This document shows positions 48,501 to 62,474 of a DNA stretch of 64,000 bases, piece after piece (positions within the stretch are counted from its first letter, which is position 1; every line of letters begins with the position of its first letter). The stretch spans positions 1-64,000 of the forward strand of contig DASTPP010000171.1 of NCBI GenBank assembly GCA_035762175.1. Direction: 5' to 3'. The notes beneath the pieces are model-generated. The model worked only from the letters and a program-made list of their open reading frames with translations. It made no database searches and was not told the DNA's origin. This stretch comes from DASTPP01 sp035762175. Its GTDB lineage: Bacteria > Myxococcota_A > Polyangia > Polyangiales > Polyangiaceae. The translations under genes were made by a program, and so were the position numbers.

Positions 48501-51500
48501 GCGAGGCGGTTGGCGCGCCGGTTGAGCCCGTCGTAGTCGAGCGAGCCGCCGTCCCAGGCGAGCGCGACCGCGGCGGGCGAGCGCCGCGCCTGCGCCTCGA
48601 AGAGCGCGGGGATGGTCGCGTCGCGGGGGTGGTCGGCGCGCACCTCGCCGGTGCCCGCTTCGAGGGCCCGCCCGCGCTCGGCCTCGCTCATCAGCGGCAG
48701 CGCCCAGAGCGGGCTGCCCGGGTCGGCGGCGGCGGCCTCGAGCAAGGTGCGGTAGTGCCCGAGCCAACGCACGATGGTCGCTTCGTCGAAGAGATCGGCG
48801 TCGTAGTCGGCGTCGATGCGCAGCGCGCGCGCCGCCTGGATCACGTTCACCGTCAGGTCGTACTTCGCGCCCCCGCCGGGGCCCGGCGCGACGTCGGCCT
48901 CGAGCCGGTGCAAGCGCGGCGGCGCCGGGGGCTGCCGGTCGAGATTGAAGAGGGCCGACACGATCGGCGGGCGGCTGGGGTCGCGCGGCGGGTTGAGGTC
49001 GCGCACGATCTGGCTGAACGGGTAGTGCTGGTGCTCGTAGGCCTCGAGCACCCGGTGCTTGACCGCCGTCAGGCAGTCCGCGAATGTCATCGACTCGTCG
49101 AAGCGGGTGTAGATGGGCAGCAGGTTGACGCAGTAGCCGATGAGGTGGGCGCCGCCCAAGGCCGCCTGCCCCGCCGCCGCCACGCCCACCGCCACCTCGG
49201 CCTGGCCCGACAGGCGGTGCAAGAGCGCCTGGAACCCGGCGAGCATCGTGACGAAGAGGGTGCAGCCGTGTCGGCCCCCCGTGCGCGTCAGGCCTTGCAG
49301 CAGGCCCTCGCCCAGCTCGAGCGTCGCCCGGCCCCCCGCGTGACGCCGAACGGCCGCCCGGGGCCGATCGGTCGGCAGCTCGAGCACGGGGGTCTTGCCC
49401 TCGAAACGCCGCTCCCAGTAGCGCCTGCTCTCGTCTCGCTGCTCGGCCTGTCGCCGCTCGAGCCAGGCCACATACTCGCGAAACTGGGTCGGCGGGGGTA
49501 GCGCGGGGGCCTGCCCGAGGCAGGCAGCGTTGTAGAGCGCGCAGAGCTCCGTCATCAAGACGGCGTTCGACCAGCCGTCCGTGATGATGTGGTGGAGCGT
49601 CAGCGCCAGCACGTGGCGCCCGTCGGCCGTGCGGGCGAGGGCGGCGCGCAGCAGCGGCCCGCGGCCGAGGTCGAAGGGCTCGCCCGCCTGCCGCTCGAGC
49701 CAGGCCCGGAGCCGCCCGTCGCGCTCGCCCTCGGGCGCGTCCGAGAAGTCGGCCTCGGGCAGCTCGGGCTCGAAGGGCGGCCCGACGCGCACGGTCTCGC
49801 CGTCGGGGCCGAAGGCGGCGCGCAACGACTCGTGCCGGGCGACGAGCCGCGCGAGCGCGCCGCGCAGCGCCCCCGCGTCGAGCGGGCCGCGCAAGGTCAA
49901 CGCGATCGACTCGTGGTAGGCCCGCGAGGCGCCCTCGCTCGCCTGCGCCAACACCCACAGGTCGCGCTGGGCGAGCGTGCTCGGGCCCTCGCCCGGCGCC
50001 GCACCCTCGCCCGGCGCCGCACCCTCGCCCAGCCCCCTGCCCGCGCCCGGGCTCGCACCCGTGGCCGCGAGGTGGAGCGGCGGCTCGCCCGCGCTCGTGG
50101 CCGCGAGGCGGAGCGGCGGCTCGCCCGGGCCCGCGCCCGCGCCGCTGCCCGACAAGAAGCCGCCCTCGCGCAGCGCCCCGACGCTCGCCCGCGCCGCCCA
50201 TTCGACGTACGCCACCTCGGCAGCGTCGTGCGCGGTCGACAGGAAGTTGTTGCCGTTGCCCCGCAGGTGGACCCCGCGGGCCCGCATCTCGTAAAAGAAG
50301 AGCTCGGCGGCGAAGGCCGCCTCGCGGGGGAAGGCGAAGCGAAACAGCGAGCCGAAGTGCTCGACGCGGACCCCGACCCCGGCGCCCTCGAACCAGGCGT
50401 TGAGCGAGCGCGCGAGGGCGGCGGTGCGGCGGTTCAGATCCTCCTGCAGGCCCGGCCCCTCGCGCTTCAGGTGCTCGAGCGTCGCCCACGTCGCCTCGAC
50501 GTAGAGCGGGTGCTTGTGGTAGGTGCCCGCGACGAAGGTGCGCTCGGCCCGCGGGTACGACGCGTCGCCGTAGCGCCACTCGCCCCCGTCGATCGCGTCG
50601 AGGTAGCGCGCCCGGCCGGCGACCGCGGCGGCCGGCACGCCCCCCGCCATGGCCTTGCCGTACACGGCGAGGTCGGCGCGCACGCCGAAGAGGCCCTGGC
50701 ACCCCGCCGGGTGCACCCGGAAGCCGGTGACCACCTCGTCGAAAATGAGCGCCGCCCCCGCCCCCTCGGTCAGCGATCGCAGCTCGCGCAGGAACTCGAC
50801 GGGCTGCAGGTGCGGCCGGCGGCTCTGCACCGGCTCGACCAGCACGGCGGCGAGCTCGTGCGCCCGCTCCCGCAGCGTTCGCAGCGACTCGGCCGTGCCG
50901 TACTCGAGCACCAGCGCGTCGCCCGCCCCGCTCGCCGGCACGCCGGGCGTCGCCACGGCCGAGCGCGGCGCGCCGTCGGGCGAGCGCGCCGGGCGCAGCA
51001 TGATCTCGTTCGACCAGCCGTGGTAGGCGCCCGTGAAGAACGCGACCCGGTCGCGCCCCGTCGCCGCGCGGGCCAGCCGCAGCGCGAGCATCACGCCCTC
51101 GGTGCCCGAGGCGCAGAACGCCGCGCGCTCCATGCCCGTCAGCTCGCAGATCGTGCGCGCGCACTCGCCGGCGAGGCGCACCTCGCCGCCGAGCAGCAGC
51201 CCCCTCTCCGCCTGCCGCCGCAGCGCCGAGACGAGGAAGGGCGGCGTGTGGCCGAAGAGCAGCGCCCCGAAGCCCATCGCCACGTCCACGTACTCGTTGC
51301 CGTCGACGTCCCAGACGCGCGCCCCCTCGCCCCGCTCGAGCGAGAGCTGGTAGAGCATCTCCTTCCAGGCGGGCCGGAAGCCCACGACCCGGTTGCTGTC
51401 CGCGAGGGGCGCGCGCTGCTCCTGGGCCAGGCGCTTCGAGCCCGCGGTGCGGGCGACGTAGCGCGCGACGAGCCCGTCGAGGTGGGCCCGCTGGCGGGCG

Positions 51501-52206
51501 GTGAGCTCGCCGCCGGCCGGCGCGGCGGCCGCCGGGGCCGGGGCAGTCGATCGGGGGGGCCCCGACGTGGGCGCGCGCGAAGGCACCGAAGCGGGCGCCC
51601 CGCTCGGCCCCGGGGCGGGCGCCGAGGCGCCCGACGCGCGAGCGACGGCGTCGGCGACGAGGGGGTCGCCCGCCTGGTAATCGCGGAGCAGCTCGAGTTG
51701 CTCGGCGATGATCTGGAGCTGCTGCGCGAAGAGGGCTTCCAGCCCCGCCGGCGGCAGCTCGGCGGCGGCGCGGATCTCGTGCGCGAGCGCCTCGAAGCCC
51801 GGGCCGCTCGGCGCCGCCGAGGCGGGCGGTGGCGCCCCGGGCGCGGGCGCGACGGCCGGCAGACCGGCGGCGGAGGGCGGTGTGACCGGAGGCGGCGCGG
51901 CGGGGGGCGGTGTGGCCGGAGGCGGCGCGGCGGGAGGCGGCGCGGCGGGCAGCTTGCTGCCGATGTAGTCGGCCAGCGCGACGACCGTCGGGTTGTCTTC
52001 GAGGATGAACCGCACCGGCACGGACACGCCGAAGGCGTCTTGAATCGCCTGGCTAGCCTGGACCATCAAAAGCGAGTCGGCGCCGAGCTCGAGGAAGGAG
52101 ACATCTTCCGCGATCTCGTCGTGGCCGATGCCGGAGATCTCGCCAAAGATGTCTTTCAACGTCGAGACGATGCTCTCTCGCCGGGCGGGGCTCGGGGCGT
52201 ACGACA

Positions 52207-52207
<1 letters not shown>
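45575..52207 (-). CDS. Hybrid PKS-NRPS: ACP-aminotransferase-C-A-N-methyltransferase-PCP
   Basis: 2210 residues. ACP: LGADSLLMVQ with Ser45; then a Pro/Ala-rich linker. Class III PLP aminotransferase about 240-690: MGFGALLFGHTPPF, FDEVVTGFRVHP, VYGKAMAGGVPAAAVAG with PLP Lys near 516. This arrangement matches the beta-aminotransferase of mycosubtilin and microcystin synthases, which converts a beta-ketoacyl-ACP to the beta-amine. C domain with HHIITDGWS near 874. A domain (FTSGSTGTPKG near 1350), whose code reads DAFWLGGTFK, a valine code. An N-methyltransferase (VLDVGTGVGMILFRL, SAM site) is inserted after A8 at about 1640-2040, then A10 SSGKVDRRAL, and PCP LGGHSLIAA near 2154. Expected unit: N-methyl-valine joined to the beta-amino acyl chain. 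ATG at 52207 overlaps the PKS stop (TGATG). Confidence 0.95.
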
Positions 52208-55389
<3,182 letters not shown>

Positions 55390-55392
55390 CGC

Positions 55393-58300
55393 TCAGCCCT
55401 CGCCGCCGCCGTCGTCGTCGCCCGCGTCGCCCTCGTCGCCGCCGTCGCCGCCCTCGCGGCCCCGCTCGGCGCGCCCGCCGGGCGCCGGGCGCCGGGCGCG
55501 GCTGCGCCGCAGCTCGCCGCGGCTCTGGCGCTCCTCGTAGGCGGGCGCCTCGGGCGCGCCGCCGCCCGCCACGAAGGTGGCGACGAGCTTGGCGATGGTG
55601 GCCCCCTCGAAGATGCTCACGGGGGGGATGTGCACGTCGAACTCGCGCTCGAGGCGGAAGAGCACCTGCGTGGCGGCGAGCGAGTCGCCCCCGAGTTCGA
55701 AGAAGTTGTCGTGGATGCCCACCCGGTCGATGCCCAAGACGTCCTGCCAGGCCTCGGCGACGCGCCGCTCGGCCTCGTCGCGCGGGGCGACGTAGGGCGA
55801 GCCGAGGTCGGGGCGCGGGTGCCGCTCGCCCGCCGGCGCGCGGGCCCGCGCCGCCTCGGCCCCCTCGGCGATGCGCTCGCGCACCACCCGGTCGCTTTGC
55901 TCGATGCTCGCCGCGAGGTCGCGCACCGAGACCACGATCTGCGGCCCCGCCCCGGCGGCCAGCACCCGGGCGAAGGCCTCGACGCCCTCGGCCGGCGCGA
56001 TCTCGCCCCCGTCGCCGCCCCGCCCCGCGGCGGGGTCGCCGGCCTCGGGCGCCGGGCCGGAGGCCGCGTCGGCGAGCGCGCGGATCTCGGCGCCGGGGTC
56101 GTTCACCCGCTTCTGGCTGAAGCCCTCGATCTCGACGAGCCCCCTGCCCTGCTCGTCCATCAGCACGATGTCGAAGGTGATGGTCTCGCGGGTCGGGTCG
56201 TTCTCCTCGCGGTAGCGGGCGTAGCTGTAGATGCGGCGCTGCAGCGGCGCCTTGATCTGCACCCGCTTGTACGTGAGCGGCAGGTAGTGCCCCTCGCGGA
56301 CGAGGAAGTTCTTGGCGATGCCCGCCGCCCGGTCGAGCAGCGCCGGGTGGAACTTCATCCGGTCGAAGTCGCCGGCGAAGGCCTCGGGCAGCTCGAGGTA
56401 GAGCAGCACCTCGTTGCGGCCGAGGTGCACGCGCTGCACGCTGTGCCAGCGCGGGCCGAGGTCCTCCTCGCGCTCCTCGGCCGCCAGCAAGAGCTCGCGC
56501 AGGTCGCAGCGCGCGCGCAGGGCGGCGAGGTCGTACTGGCGCAGGGGCTCGGCGTCGCGCAGCGCGAGGTGGCCCGCGGTGTAGTCGCGCGCCCGCGCGC
56601 CCGGGCCCTCGCTGCTGCGGACGGCGAAGCGGTAGCCGTCCGCGGTCTCGTCGAGCGAGAGGCGCGCCCGGCGCGTCTCGCCGTCTTTCACGCGCAGCGG
56701 CAGCAGGAAGAGCACGTCGCGCAGCTCGACGGTCTTGCCCTCGGCCCGCTCGCCGAGGGCCGCGCGCGCCATCTCGAAGTAGGCGACGCCGGGCACGACC
56801 GGGTTGCCGAGGATGCGGTGCTCGTCGAGCACCCAGTGCCGCTCGACGTTGAAGTCGGTGATGTACACGTCGCGCCCCGGGCCGCGCGAGGCGCGGCGGT
56901 CGAGCAGCGGGTGGTCGACCGGCTCGCCCGCGTCGTCGCCCTCGCCCTCGGCGGCGCCCCCGCGCGCCCCCGCCGCGGCCATGCCCACGCCCTCCCAGGC
57001 GCCCCAGTTGATGGCGACGGTCGGGCGGCCGGTGCGGGCCGAGCGCTCGTAGGCGAAGGCGTCGAGGAAGGCGTTCGCCGCCGTGTAGTCGGCCTGCCCG
57101 AGGCGCCCGACGACGGTGGTGAGCGACGAGAAGACGACGAAGAAGTCGAGCGGGTCGCCGGCCAGCAGGGCGTCGAGCAGCTCGGCGCCGCGCGCCTTGG
57201 GGGCGAGCACGGCCGCCGCCGCCTCGGGCGCGCGCGCGGGGATGAGCGCGCCGGCCGGCACCCCCGCGGCGTGCACGACGCCGCGGAGCGGGCCGAAGCG
57301 CTCGCGGGCGCGGTCGATCGCCGCGCGCAGCGCGGCCTCGTCGGCGACGTCGGCGCGCAGGGCCAGGACCTCGGCGCCGGCCTCCTTGAGCGCGCGCAGC
57401 TTGGCGATCGTGGCGGCCATGGCGGGGCTCGCGGCCGCCGCCTGCGCCCACTCGGCCTCGTCCTGCGGCGGCGCCGAGCGGCCGATCAGCGCCAGCTTCG
57501 CCTTGGCCGCGCGGGCCAGGTGGCCGGCGATCTCGAGCCCGAGGCCGCCGAAGCCGCCCGTGACGAGGTAGGCGCCGCCGGGGCGCAGCGGCCCCGGGCC
57601 GGCGGCCTCGGGCAGGCGCAGCGGGGCGAACTCGCGCACCCAGCGGCGATCGCCCCGGTAGGCGGCGACCGCGTCCTCGAGCGGCGAGGCGAGGTCGCGG
57701 GCGAGGCGCGCGGCGAGGGCGCGCGCGGCGGGGGCGTCGGGCGCGGGCGGGTCGACGTCCCAGAGGCGGCAGCGCAGCGACGGGTACTCTCGGGGGATGA
57801 CCTGGCACGCGCCGACGACCGTCGCGCGGCGCGGGTCGACCGCCTCCGAGCCGAGCGCGGCGTGCACGCGGCTCGCCAGGACGGTGACCCGCAGCTCGTC
57901 GCCCCCCGGGCGGGCGCCGAACGCGCGGGCGACCGAGAGCAGGCTGCCGAACCCGACCTCCGTCGCCTCGTCGAGCGAGCGCGCGGGGCCGCGGGCGAGG
58001 CCGAAGCCGTGCACGAGGTGCCGCGGGAGGCGCCCCGCCTCGCGCAGCGCCTTCGCCAGGGCCTCGTAGTCGTCGTGCCGCCGCGGGTCGAGCGCGAACG
58101 AGCGCTCGCCGAGGGCCTCGAAGGCGGCGCCGGCGCGGGCCCGCACGACCTCGTGCCCGGCGGCCTCGAGCGCGTCGCCGACGCGCGCGACGAGGCCCTC
58201 GCCGTCTTCGAAGAGCAGCCACGTCGAGGGCGGGCCGGCGGGCGGGCGCCCCGGCGCCGCGTCGGCCGCGGCGGCGCGCCACGCCGGCGCGTAGAACCAG

Positions 58301-61032
58301 TCGGCGACGTCCGGCCGCTTGCGCATCGAGCCGGGCGCCGGGCCGAGCGTGCCGCCCGCGCGGGCGGGCGGGTCGACCCAGTAGCGGCGCCGCTCGAAGG
58401 GGTAGGTCGGCAGCGGCACCCGCCGGCGCCGCTCGCCCGCGTAGAACGCCGGCCAGTCCGCCCCGACCCCCGCCAGCCAGAGGTGGCCGAGCGCGTGCAG
58501 GACGCCCTCGTAGTCGCCGCGCTTCTCCTGCGGGTGGGGCAGCGACGCGAGCATGAACTGGTCGGGCTTCTTCTGCGGGTGCCAGCGGGCGAGCGTGCGC
58601 AGCGTGCGGCCCGGCCCGACCTCGAGCAGCGTCGCGTCGGGCGCGGCGAGCAGCCGGGCCAGCCCGTCGCCGAAGCGCACGGTCTCGCGCAGGTGCGCGG
58701 CCCAGTAGGCGGGGTCGGTCGCCTGCTCGGCGGTGACCCAGTCGCCCGTCAGGTTCGACAGGTAGCGCAGCGAGGGCGGGCGCCGCTCGACGCCGGCGAC
58801 GAGCGCGCGGAACTCGCCGAGCGCCGGCTCCATCATGCGCGAGTGGAACGCGTGCGAGGTCGCGAGCGGGCGGCAGACGAGCTTGCGCGCGGCGAGCCGG
58901 TCGGCGAGCGCCGCGACGGCCCCGCGCGGCCCCGAGACCACGCACTGCGCGGGCCCGTTGACCGCGGCGAGCGAGAGCTCGTCGCCCAGCAGCGGCCGCG
59001 CGTCGCGCTCGGAGAGCGGCACCGCGAGCATCGCGCCCTCGGGCAGCGCCTGCATCAGCCGGCCGCGCCCCGCCACGAGCGCGAGCGCGTCCTCGAACGA
59101 GAAGACGCCGGCGAGGCAGGCGGCGACGAACTCGCCGACGCTGTGGCCGAGCATCGCGTCGGGCCGCACGCCCCAGGCCATCCATTGCTGGGCCATCGCG
59201 TACTCGACGACGAAGAGCGCGGGCTGGGTGATCGCCGTGCGGTCGAGCTGCCGCGCGGCCTCCTCGCGCCGCCCGGCGTCCGGGTAGAGCAGGGCGCGCA
59301 GGTCGAGGCCGAGCCGGGGCTCGAGCAGCGCGCAGCCCCGGTCGACGTGCTCGCGGAAGGTCGCCTCGCCCCGGTAGAGCTCGGCCCCCATGCCGACGAA
59401 CTGCGCGCCCTGCCCGGGGAAGAGGAAGGTCAGCGGGCGGCGCGTGGTCTCCTGCTCGCGCGTGAAGACGCGCTCGGGCGAGAGGGTCTCGAGCAGCGCG
59501 ATCGCGTCGGGCACGTCGCGGCAGACCGCGAAGCGCCGGTGCGGCAGCTCGCGGCGGCCGACCTGCAGGGTGTGGGCGACGTCGGCGAGCGGCAGCGAGG
59601 GGTTCTTCTTCAGGTGCTCGGCGAGGTTGCGGCACGACGCCTCGAGCGCCGAGACCGTCTGGGCCGAGAGCAGCAGCAGGTGCAGGGGCCGCCCGGGGTC
59701 GGTCGGCGCGGGCGGCGGGGCCTCCTCGAGCACCGCGTGGGCGTTGGTGCCACCCAGGCCGAACGAGCTGACGCCCGCGCGGCGGGGCGCGCCGGCGGGC
59801 GGGCGCCAGTCGCGCAGCGAGGTGTTGACGTAGAAGGGGCTCGAGGCAAAGTCGATCTGGGGGTTCGGCCGGCGGAAGTGCAAGCTCGGGGGTAGCTGCC
59901 GGTGCCGCAGCGCCAGCACCGCCTTGATCAGGCCCGCGACCCCGGCCGCCGCGTCGAGGTGCCCGAGGTTCGTCTTGACCGAGCCGAGCGCGCAGAAGCC
60001 CCGCTCGCGCGTGCCGCGGCGGAACGCCTGCGTCAGCGCCTCGACCTCGATGGGGTCGCCGACGGGCGTGCCCGTGCCGTGGGCCTCGACGTAGGTGATC
60101 GTCTCGGCCGAGACGCCCGCGAGCGCGTGCGCTAGCGCGACGACCTCGGCCTGGCTGCCCGCCGCGGGCGCCGTGTACCCGGCCCGCAGCGCCCCGTCGT
60201 TGTTGACGGCCACCGCGCGCACGAGCGCGTAGACGGTGTCGCCGTCGGCGACCGCGTCCTCGTAGCGCTTGAGCACGACGACGCCGGCCCCGTTGCCGCC
60301 GACCGTGCCCTTGGCGTCGGCGTCGAAGGCGCGGCAGTGCCCGTCGGGCGAGCCGATGCCGCGCTCGTGGTAGAGGTAGCCGGTGCGCTGCGGCACGGTG
60401 ATCGCGCTGCCGCCGGCGAGCGCCATGTCGACCTGGTAGCCGAGCAGCGCCTGCACCGCCGCCGCGACGGCCACGAGCGAGGTCGAGCACGCGGTCTGCA
60501 CGCCCACCGCCGGGCCCCGCAGGTTCAGCTTGTAGGCGACGCGCGCGGCGAGGTGGTCGTTCTTGTTGTGAATGAACGCCTGCAGCGCCGGCGCCGACCC
60601 CGCGAGGCGGCCGGCCGGCGCGAGGTGAAAGAGCAGGTACGTGTTCGCCCCCGCGCCGCCGTAGACCCCCACGCTGCCGGGGTAGCGAAAGGGGTCGTAG
60701 CCGGCGTGCTCGAGCGCCTCCCACGAGCACTCGAGGAAGACCCGGTGCTGCGGGTCGGTCAGCTCGGCCTCGCGCGGGCTGAAGCCGAAGAGCCCCGCGT
60801 CGAACGACTCGACGCCCTCGAGCGTCGCCCGGGCCCGGACGTAGTTCGGGTCGCGCCGCTCGGCCGGGTCGACCGCGGACGCGTCGAGCTCGTCGTCCGA
60901 GAAGAACGAGACCGACTCGACGCCCTCGCGCAGGTTCTTCCAAAACTCGTCCGGCCCCCGCGCGCCCGGCAGGCGGCACGCCATGCCCACGACGGCGACG
61001 CAGTTCGACAGGCCCTCGTCGACTTCACTCAT
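55393..61032 (-). CDS. Type I PKS: KS-AT-KR-DH-ACP
   Basis: 1879 residues, start ATG at 61032 overlapping the monooxygenase stop (ATGA). KS (VAVVGMACRLPG; Cys in QTACSTSLVAV near 181; EAHGTGTPVGDP; TNLGHLDAAAG). AT with GHSVGEFVAACLAG near 629 and SHAFHSRMMEP, so malonyl-specific. KR: LVTGGFGGLGLEIAGHLA near 1157 and Ser/Tyr/Asn in FSSLTTVVGRLGQADYTAAN; neither LDD (B-type) nor the A-type Trp is visible, so alcohol stereochemistry is not called. DH after the KR: HxxxGxxxxP in DEHRILGNPVVPG near 1405 and Asp in HPALLDRAAGI. ACP LGGDSLAATQ near 1781, then an acidic low-complexity tail. The DH-after-KR order is unusual for cis-AT modules. Expected product of the module: an alpha,beta-unsaturated acyl chain two carbons longer. 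Confidence 0.94.
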   Translation of the reverse strand: MSEVDEGLSNCVAVVGMACRLPGARGPDEFWKNLREGVESVSFFSDDELDASAVDPAERRDPNYVRARATLEGVESFDAGLFGFSPREAELTDPQHRVFLECSWEALEHAGYDPFRYPGSVGVYGGAGANTYLLFHLAPAGRLAGSAPALQAFIHNKNDHLAARVAYKLNLRGPAVGVQTACSTSLVAVAAAVQALLGYQVDMALAGGSAITVPQRTGYLYHERGIGSPDGHCRAFDADAKGTVGGNGAGVVVLKRYEDAVADGDTVYALVRAVAVNNDGALRAGYTAPAAGSQAEVVALAHALAGVSAETITYVEAHGTGTPVGDPIEVEALTQAFRRGTRERGFCALGSVKTNLGHLDAAAGVAGLIKAVLALRHRQLPPSLHFRRPNPQIDFASSPFYVNTSLRDWRPPAGAPRRAGVSSFGLGGTNAHAVLEEAPPPAPTDPGRPLHLLLLSAQTVSALEASCRNLAEHLKKNPSLPLADVAHTLQVGRRELPHRRFAVCRDVPDAIALLETLSPERVFTREQETTRRPLTFLFPGQGAQFVGMGAELYRGEATFREHVDRGCALLEPRLGLDLRALLYPDAGRREEAARQLDRTAITQPALFVVEYAMAQQWMAWGVRPDAMLGHSVGEFVAACLAGVFSFEDALALVAGRGRLMQALPEGAMLAVPLSERDARPLLGDELSLAAVNGPAQCVVSGPRGAVAALADRLAARKLVCRPLATSHAFHSRMMEPALGEFRALVAGVERRPPSLRYLSNLTGDWVTAEQATDPAYWAAHLRETVRFGDGLARLLAAPDATLLEVGPGRTLRTLARWHPQKKPDQFMLASLPHPQEKRGDYEGVLHALGHLWLAGVGADWPAFYAGERRRRVPLPTYPFERRRYWVDPPARAGGTLGPAPGSMRKRPDVADWFYAPAWRAAAADAAPGRPPAGPPSTWLLFEDGEGLVARVGDALEAAGHEVVRARAGAAFEALGERSFALDPRRHDDYEALAKALREAGRLPRHLVHGFGLARGPARSLDEATEVGFGSLLSVARAFGARPGGDELRVTVLASRVHAALGSEAVDPRRATVVGACQVIPREYPSLRCRLWDVDPPAPDAPAARALAARLARDLASPLEDAVAAYRGDRRWVREFAPLRLPEAAGPGPLRPGGAYLVTGGFGGLGLEIAGHLARAAKAKLALIGRSAPPQDEAEWAQAAAASPAMAATIAKLRALKEAGAEVLALRADVADEAALRAAIDRARERFGPLRGVVHAAGVPAGALIPARAPEAAAAVLAPKARGAELLDALLAGDPLDFFVVFSSLTTVVGRLGQADYTAANAFLDAFAYERSARTGRPTVAINWGAWEGVGMAAAGARGGAAEGEGDDAGEPVDHPLLDRRASRGPGRDVYITDFNVERHWVLDEHRILGNPVVPGVAYFEMARAALGERAEGKTVELRDVLFLLPLRVKDGETRRARLSLDETADGYRFAVRSSEGPGARARDYTAGHLALRDAEPLRQYDLAALRARCDLRELLLAAEEREEDLGPRWHSVQRVHLGRNEVLLYLELPEAFAGDFDRMKFHPALLDRAAGIAKNFLVREGHYLPLTYKRVQIKAPLQRRIYSYARYREENDPTRETITFDIVLMDEQGRGLVEIEGFSQKRVNDPGAEIRALADAASGPAPEAGDPAAGRGGDGGEIAPAEGVEAFARVLAAGAGPQIVVSVRDLAASIEQSDRVVRERIAEGAEAARARAPAGERHPRPDLGSPYVAPRDEAERRVAEAWQDVLGIDRVGIHDNFFELGGDSLAATQVLFRLEREFDVHIPPVSIFEGATIAKLVATFVAGGGAPEAPAYEERQSRGELRRSRARRPAPGGRAERGREGGDGGDEGDAGDDDGGGEG

Positions 61033-62471
61033 GGCTTCTTCCCCGCTCGCATCTGCTGCCGTTGCCGTTCGGCGGCGGCCCGCTGCCGCCGCGCCCGCTC
61101 GTCCACGTCGGTCGCCACCTCGGCCGCCGCCCGCCCGCCCGCCGGCGCCGGCGCCGGCGGCAGCCGGCTCACCGCCCGCACCTCGAGCGGGGGCGCGCCC
61201 GGCCCGAGCCGCTCGCGCACGTGGCCGGCCAGCCGTTCGCGGAAGGCCGCCGCGGCCCCGTCGCTCAGCCCCTTCAGCGCGGCGAGGTGGGGCAACCCCC
61301 CCAGCACCGCCTCGGCCGGGACGCCGAAGTCGATGAGGCAGGCCACCTCGTCGAAGCCGAGCGCCTTGACCCGATCGACCATGCCCAGGCACTTCTCCGG
61401 CGTGCCGATCAGCGAGCCCATCCGGTAGTAGCGCTCGAAGGCGAAGGTCGCGAGGTAGGCGGCCAGGCGCGGGTCGCTCAGGCTCGCCCGGTCGACCTTC
61501 AGGTCGACGCTCTTGACGAGGCCCTTCATCAGATCGAGGTGCGACTTGAGGTACTCGGTCAGCGGCCGCTCGACCGCCGCGCGGACCTCGGCCTCGTCGC
61601 GCCCGACGAAGGCGTGCATCATCAGCGTGACGCGGCCCTCGGCCGGGTCGAGCCCGGCCCGCGCCCGGGCGTCGCGGTAGAGCGCGGCCTTCTCGGCGGC
61701 CTCCTCGAGCGGCTGCGTCAGCAGCGCCGTCAGCACGTTGAAGCCCATCTCGCCCGCGCGCACGAACGTCGCCGGGTCGCCGCTGCACGTGATCCAGATC
61801 GGCAGGCGCGGCTGCACCGGCTTGGGGAAGATCTGCAGCCGCACCTCGCCGCCGACGCCGTCGCGCGCCGGCACCGCCCCCCCCGACCAGAGCTCGCGCA
61901 CCTGCTCGATCAGCTCGAACATCGCGTCGCGCTTGCGGTGGAAGACGCCCGGCTGCGGCGCGATCGCGAAGTCGTTGGGGATCCAGCCCGAGGTGAACGA
62001 GAGGTCGACCCGCCCCCGCGAGAGGTTGTCGACCACCGACCACTCTTCGGCCACGCGCAGCGGGTGGTGCAGGGGCAGCGCCACGCTGCCGGCCCGCAGG
62101 CGCACGCGCTCGGTGATCGTCGCGAGCGCCGCGCTCAGCACCGACGGGTTCGGGTAGAGGCCGCCGTTCTCGTGGAAGTGCCGCTCCGGCGTCCAGACCG
62201 CCTCGAAGCCGCGCGCGTCGGCGAAGCGCGCCCCCTCGAGGTAGAGGCGGTACTTGTCCTCGCGCGCGCCCGCCTCCGCGTCCGCGAAGTAGAAGAGGCT
62301 GAACCCGAGCTCGCGGCCCCCGGCCGCGCCCTCGCGGGGCACGACCCGCGCGAGCGCCCCGGCCCCCTCCCCCGCCGCCGCGGGCCGCGCGCTCACCGCG
62401 ACCCGCTCCACCTCGGGGTGCTCGCGCAGCGCGGCCTCGACCGCCGCGAGCTCGACGAACGGCACACTCAT
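61029..62471 (-). CDS. Luciferase-like monooxygenase of natural-product type, with N-terminal adenylation-domain fragment
   Basis: 480 residues. The core (about 55-420) is the flavin-dependent luciferase-like monooxygenase class found inside NRPS/PKS enzymes: GFSLFYFADAE, YLEGARFADARGFEAVWTPE, RHFHENGGLYPNPSVL, RAGSVALPLHHPLRVAEEWS, SRGRVDLSFTSGWIPNDF. The first ~45 residues (FVELAAVEAALREHPEVERV and following) look like the segment just after motif A8 of an adenylation domain, the place where this oxygenase is normally inserted. The protein is thus like an oxygenase cut out of an A domain with a piece of its host. The C-terminus (VDERARRQRAAAERQRQQ) resembles that of the preceding NRPS and may be a docking helix. 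Probable substrate: the PCP-bound aminoacyl or acyl chain; the oxidation is unknown. ATG with GGAGG upstream. Confidence 0.9.
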   Translation of the reverse strand: MSVPFVELAAVEAALREHPEVERVAVSARPAAAGEGAGALARVVPREGAAGGRELGFSLFYFADAEAGAREDKYRLYLEGARFADARGFEAVWTPERHFHENGGLYPNPSVLSAALATITERVRLRAGSVALPLHHPLRVAEEWSVVDNLSRGRVDLSFTSGWIPNDFAIAPQPGVFHRKRDAMFELIEQVRELWSGGAVPARDGVGGEVRLQIFPKPVQPRLPIWITCSGDPATFVRAGEMGFNVLTALLTQPLEEAAEKAALYRDARARAGLDPAEGRVTLMMHAFVGRDEAEVRAAVERPLTEYLKSHLDLMKGLVKSVDLKVDRASLSDPRLAAYLATFAFERYYRMGSLIGTPEKCLGMVDRVKALGFDEVACLIDFGVPAEAVLGGLPHLAALKGLSDGAAAAFRERLAGHVRERLGPGAPPLEVRAVSRLPPAPAPAGGRAAAEVATDVDERARRQRAAAERQRQQMRAGKKP

Positions 62472-62474
62472 GCG

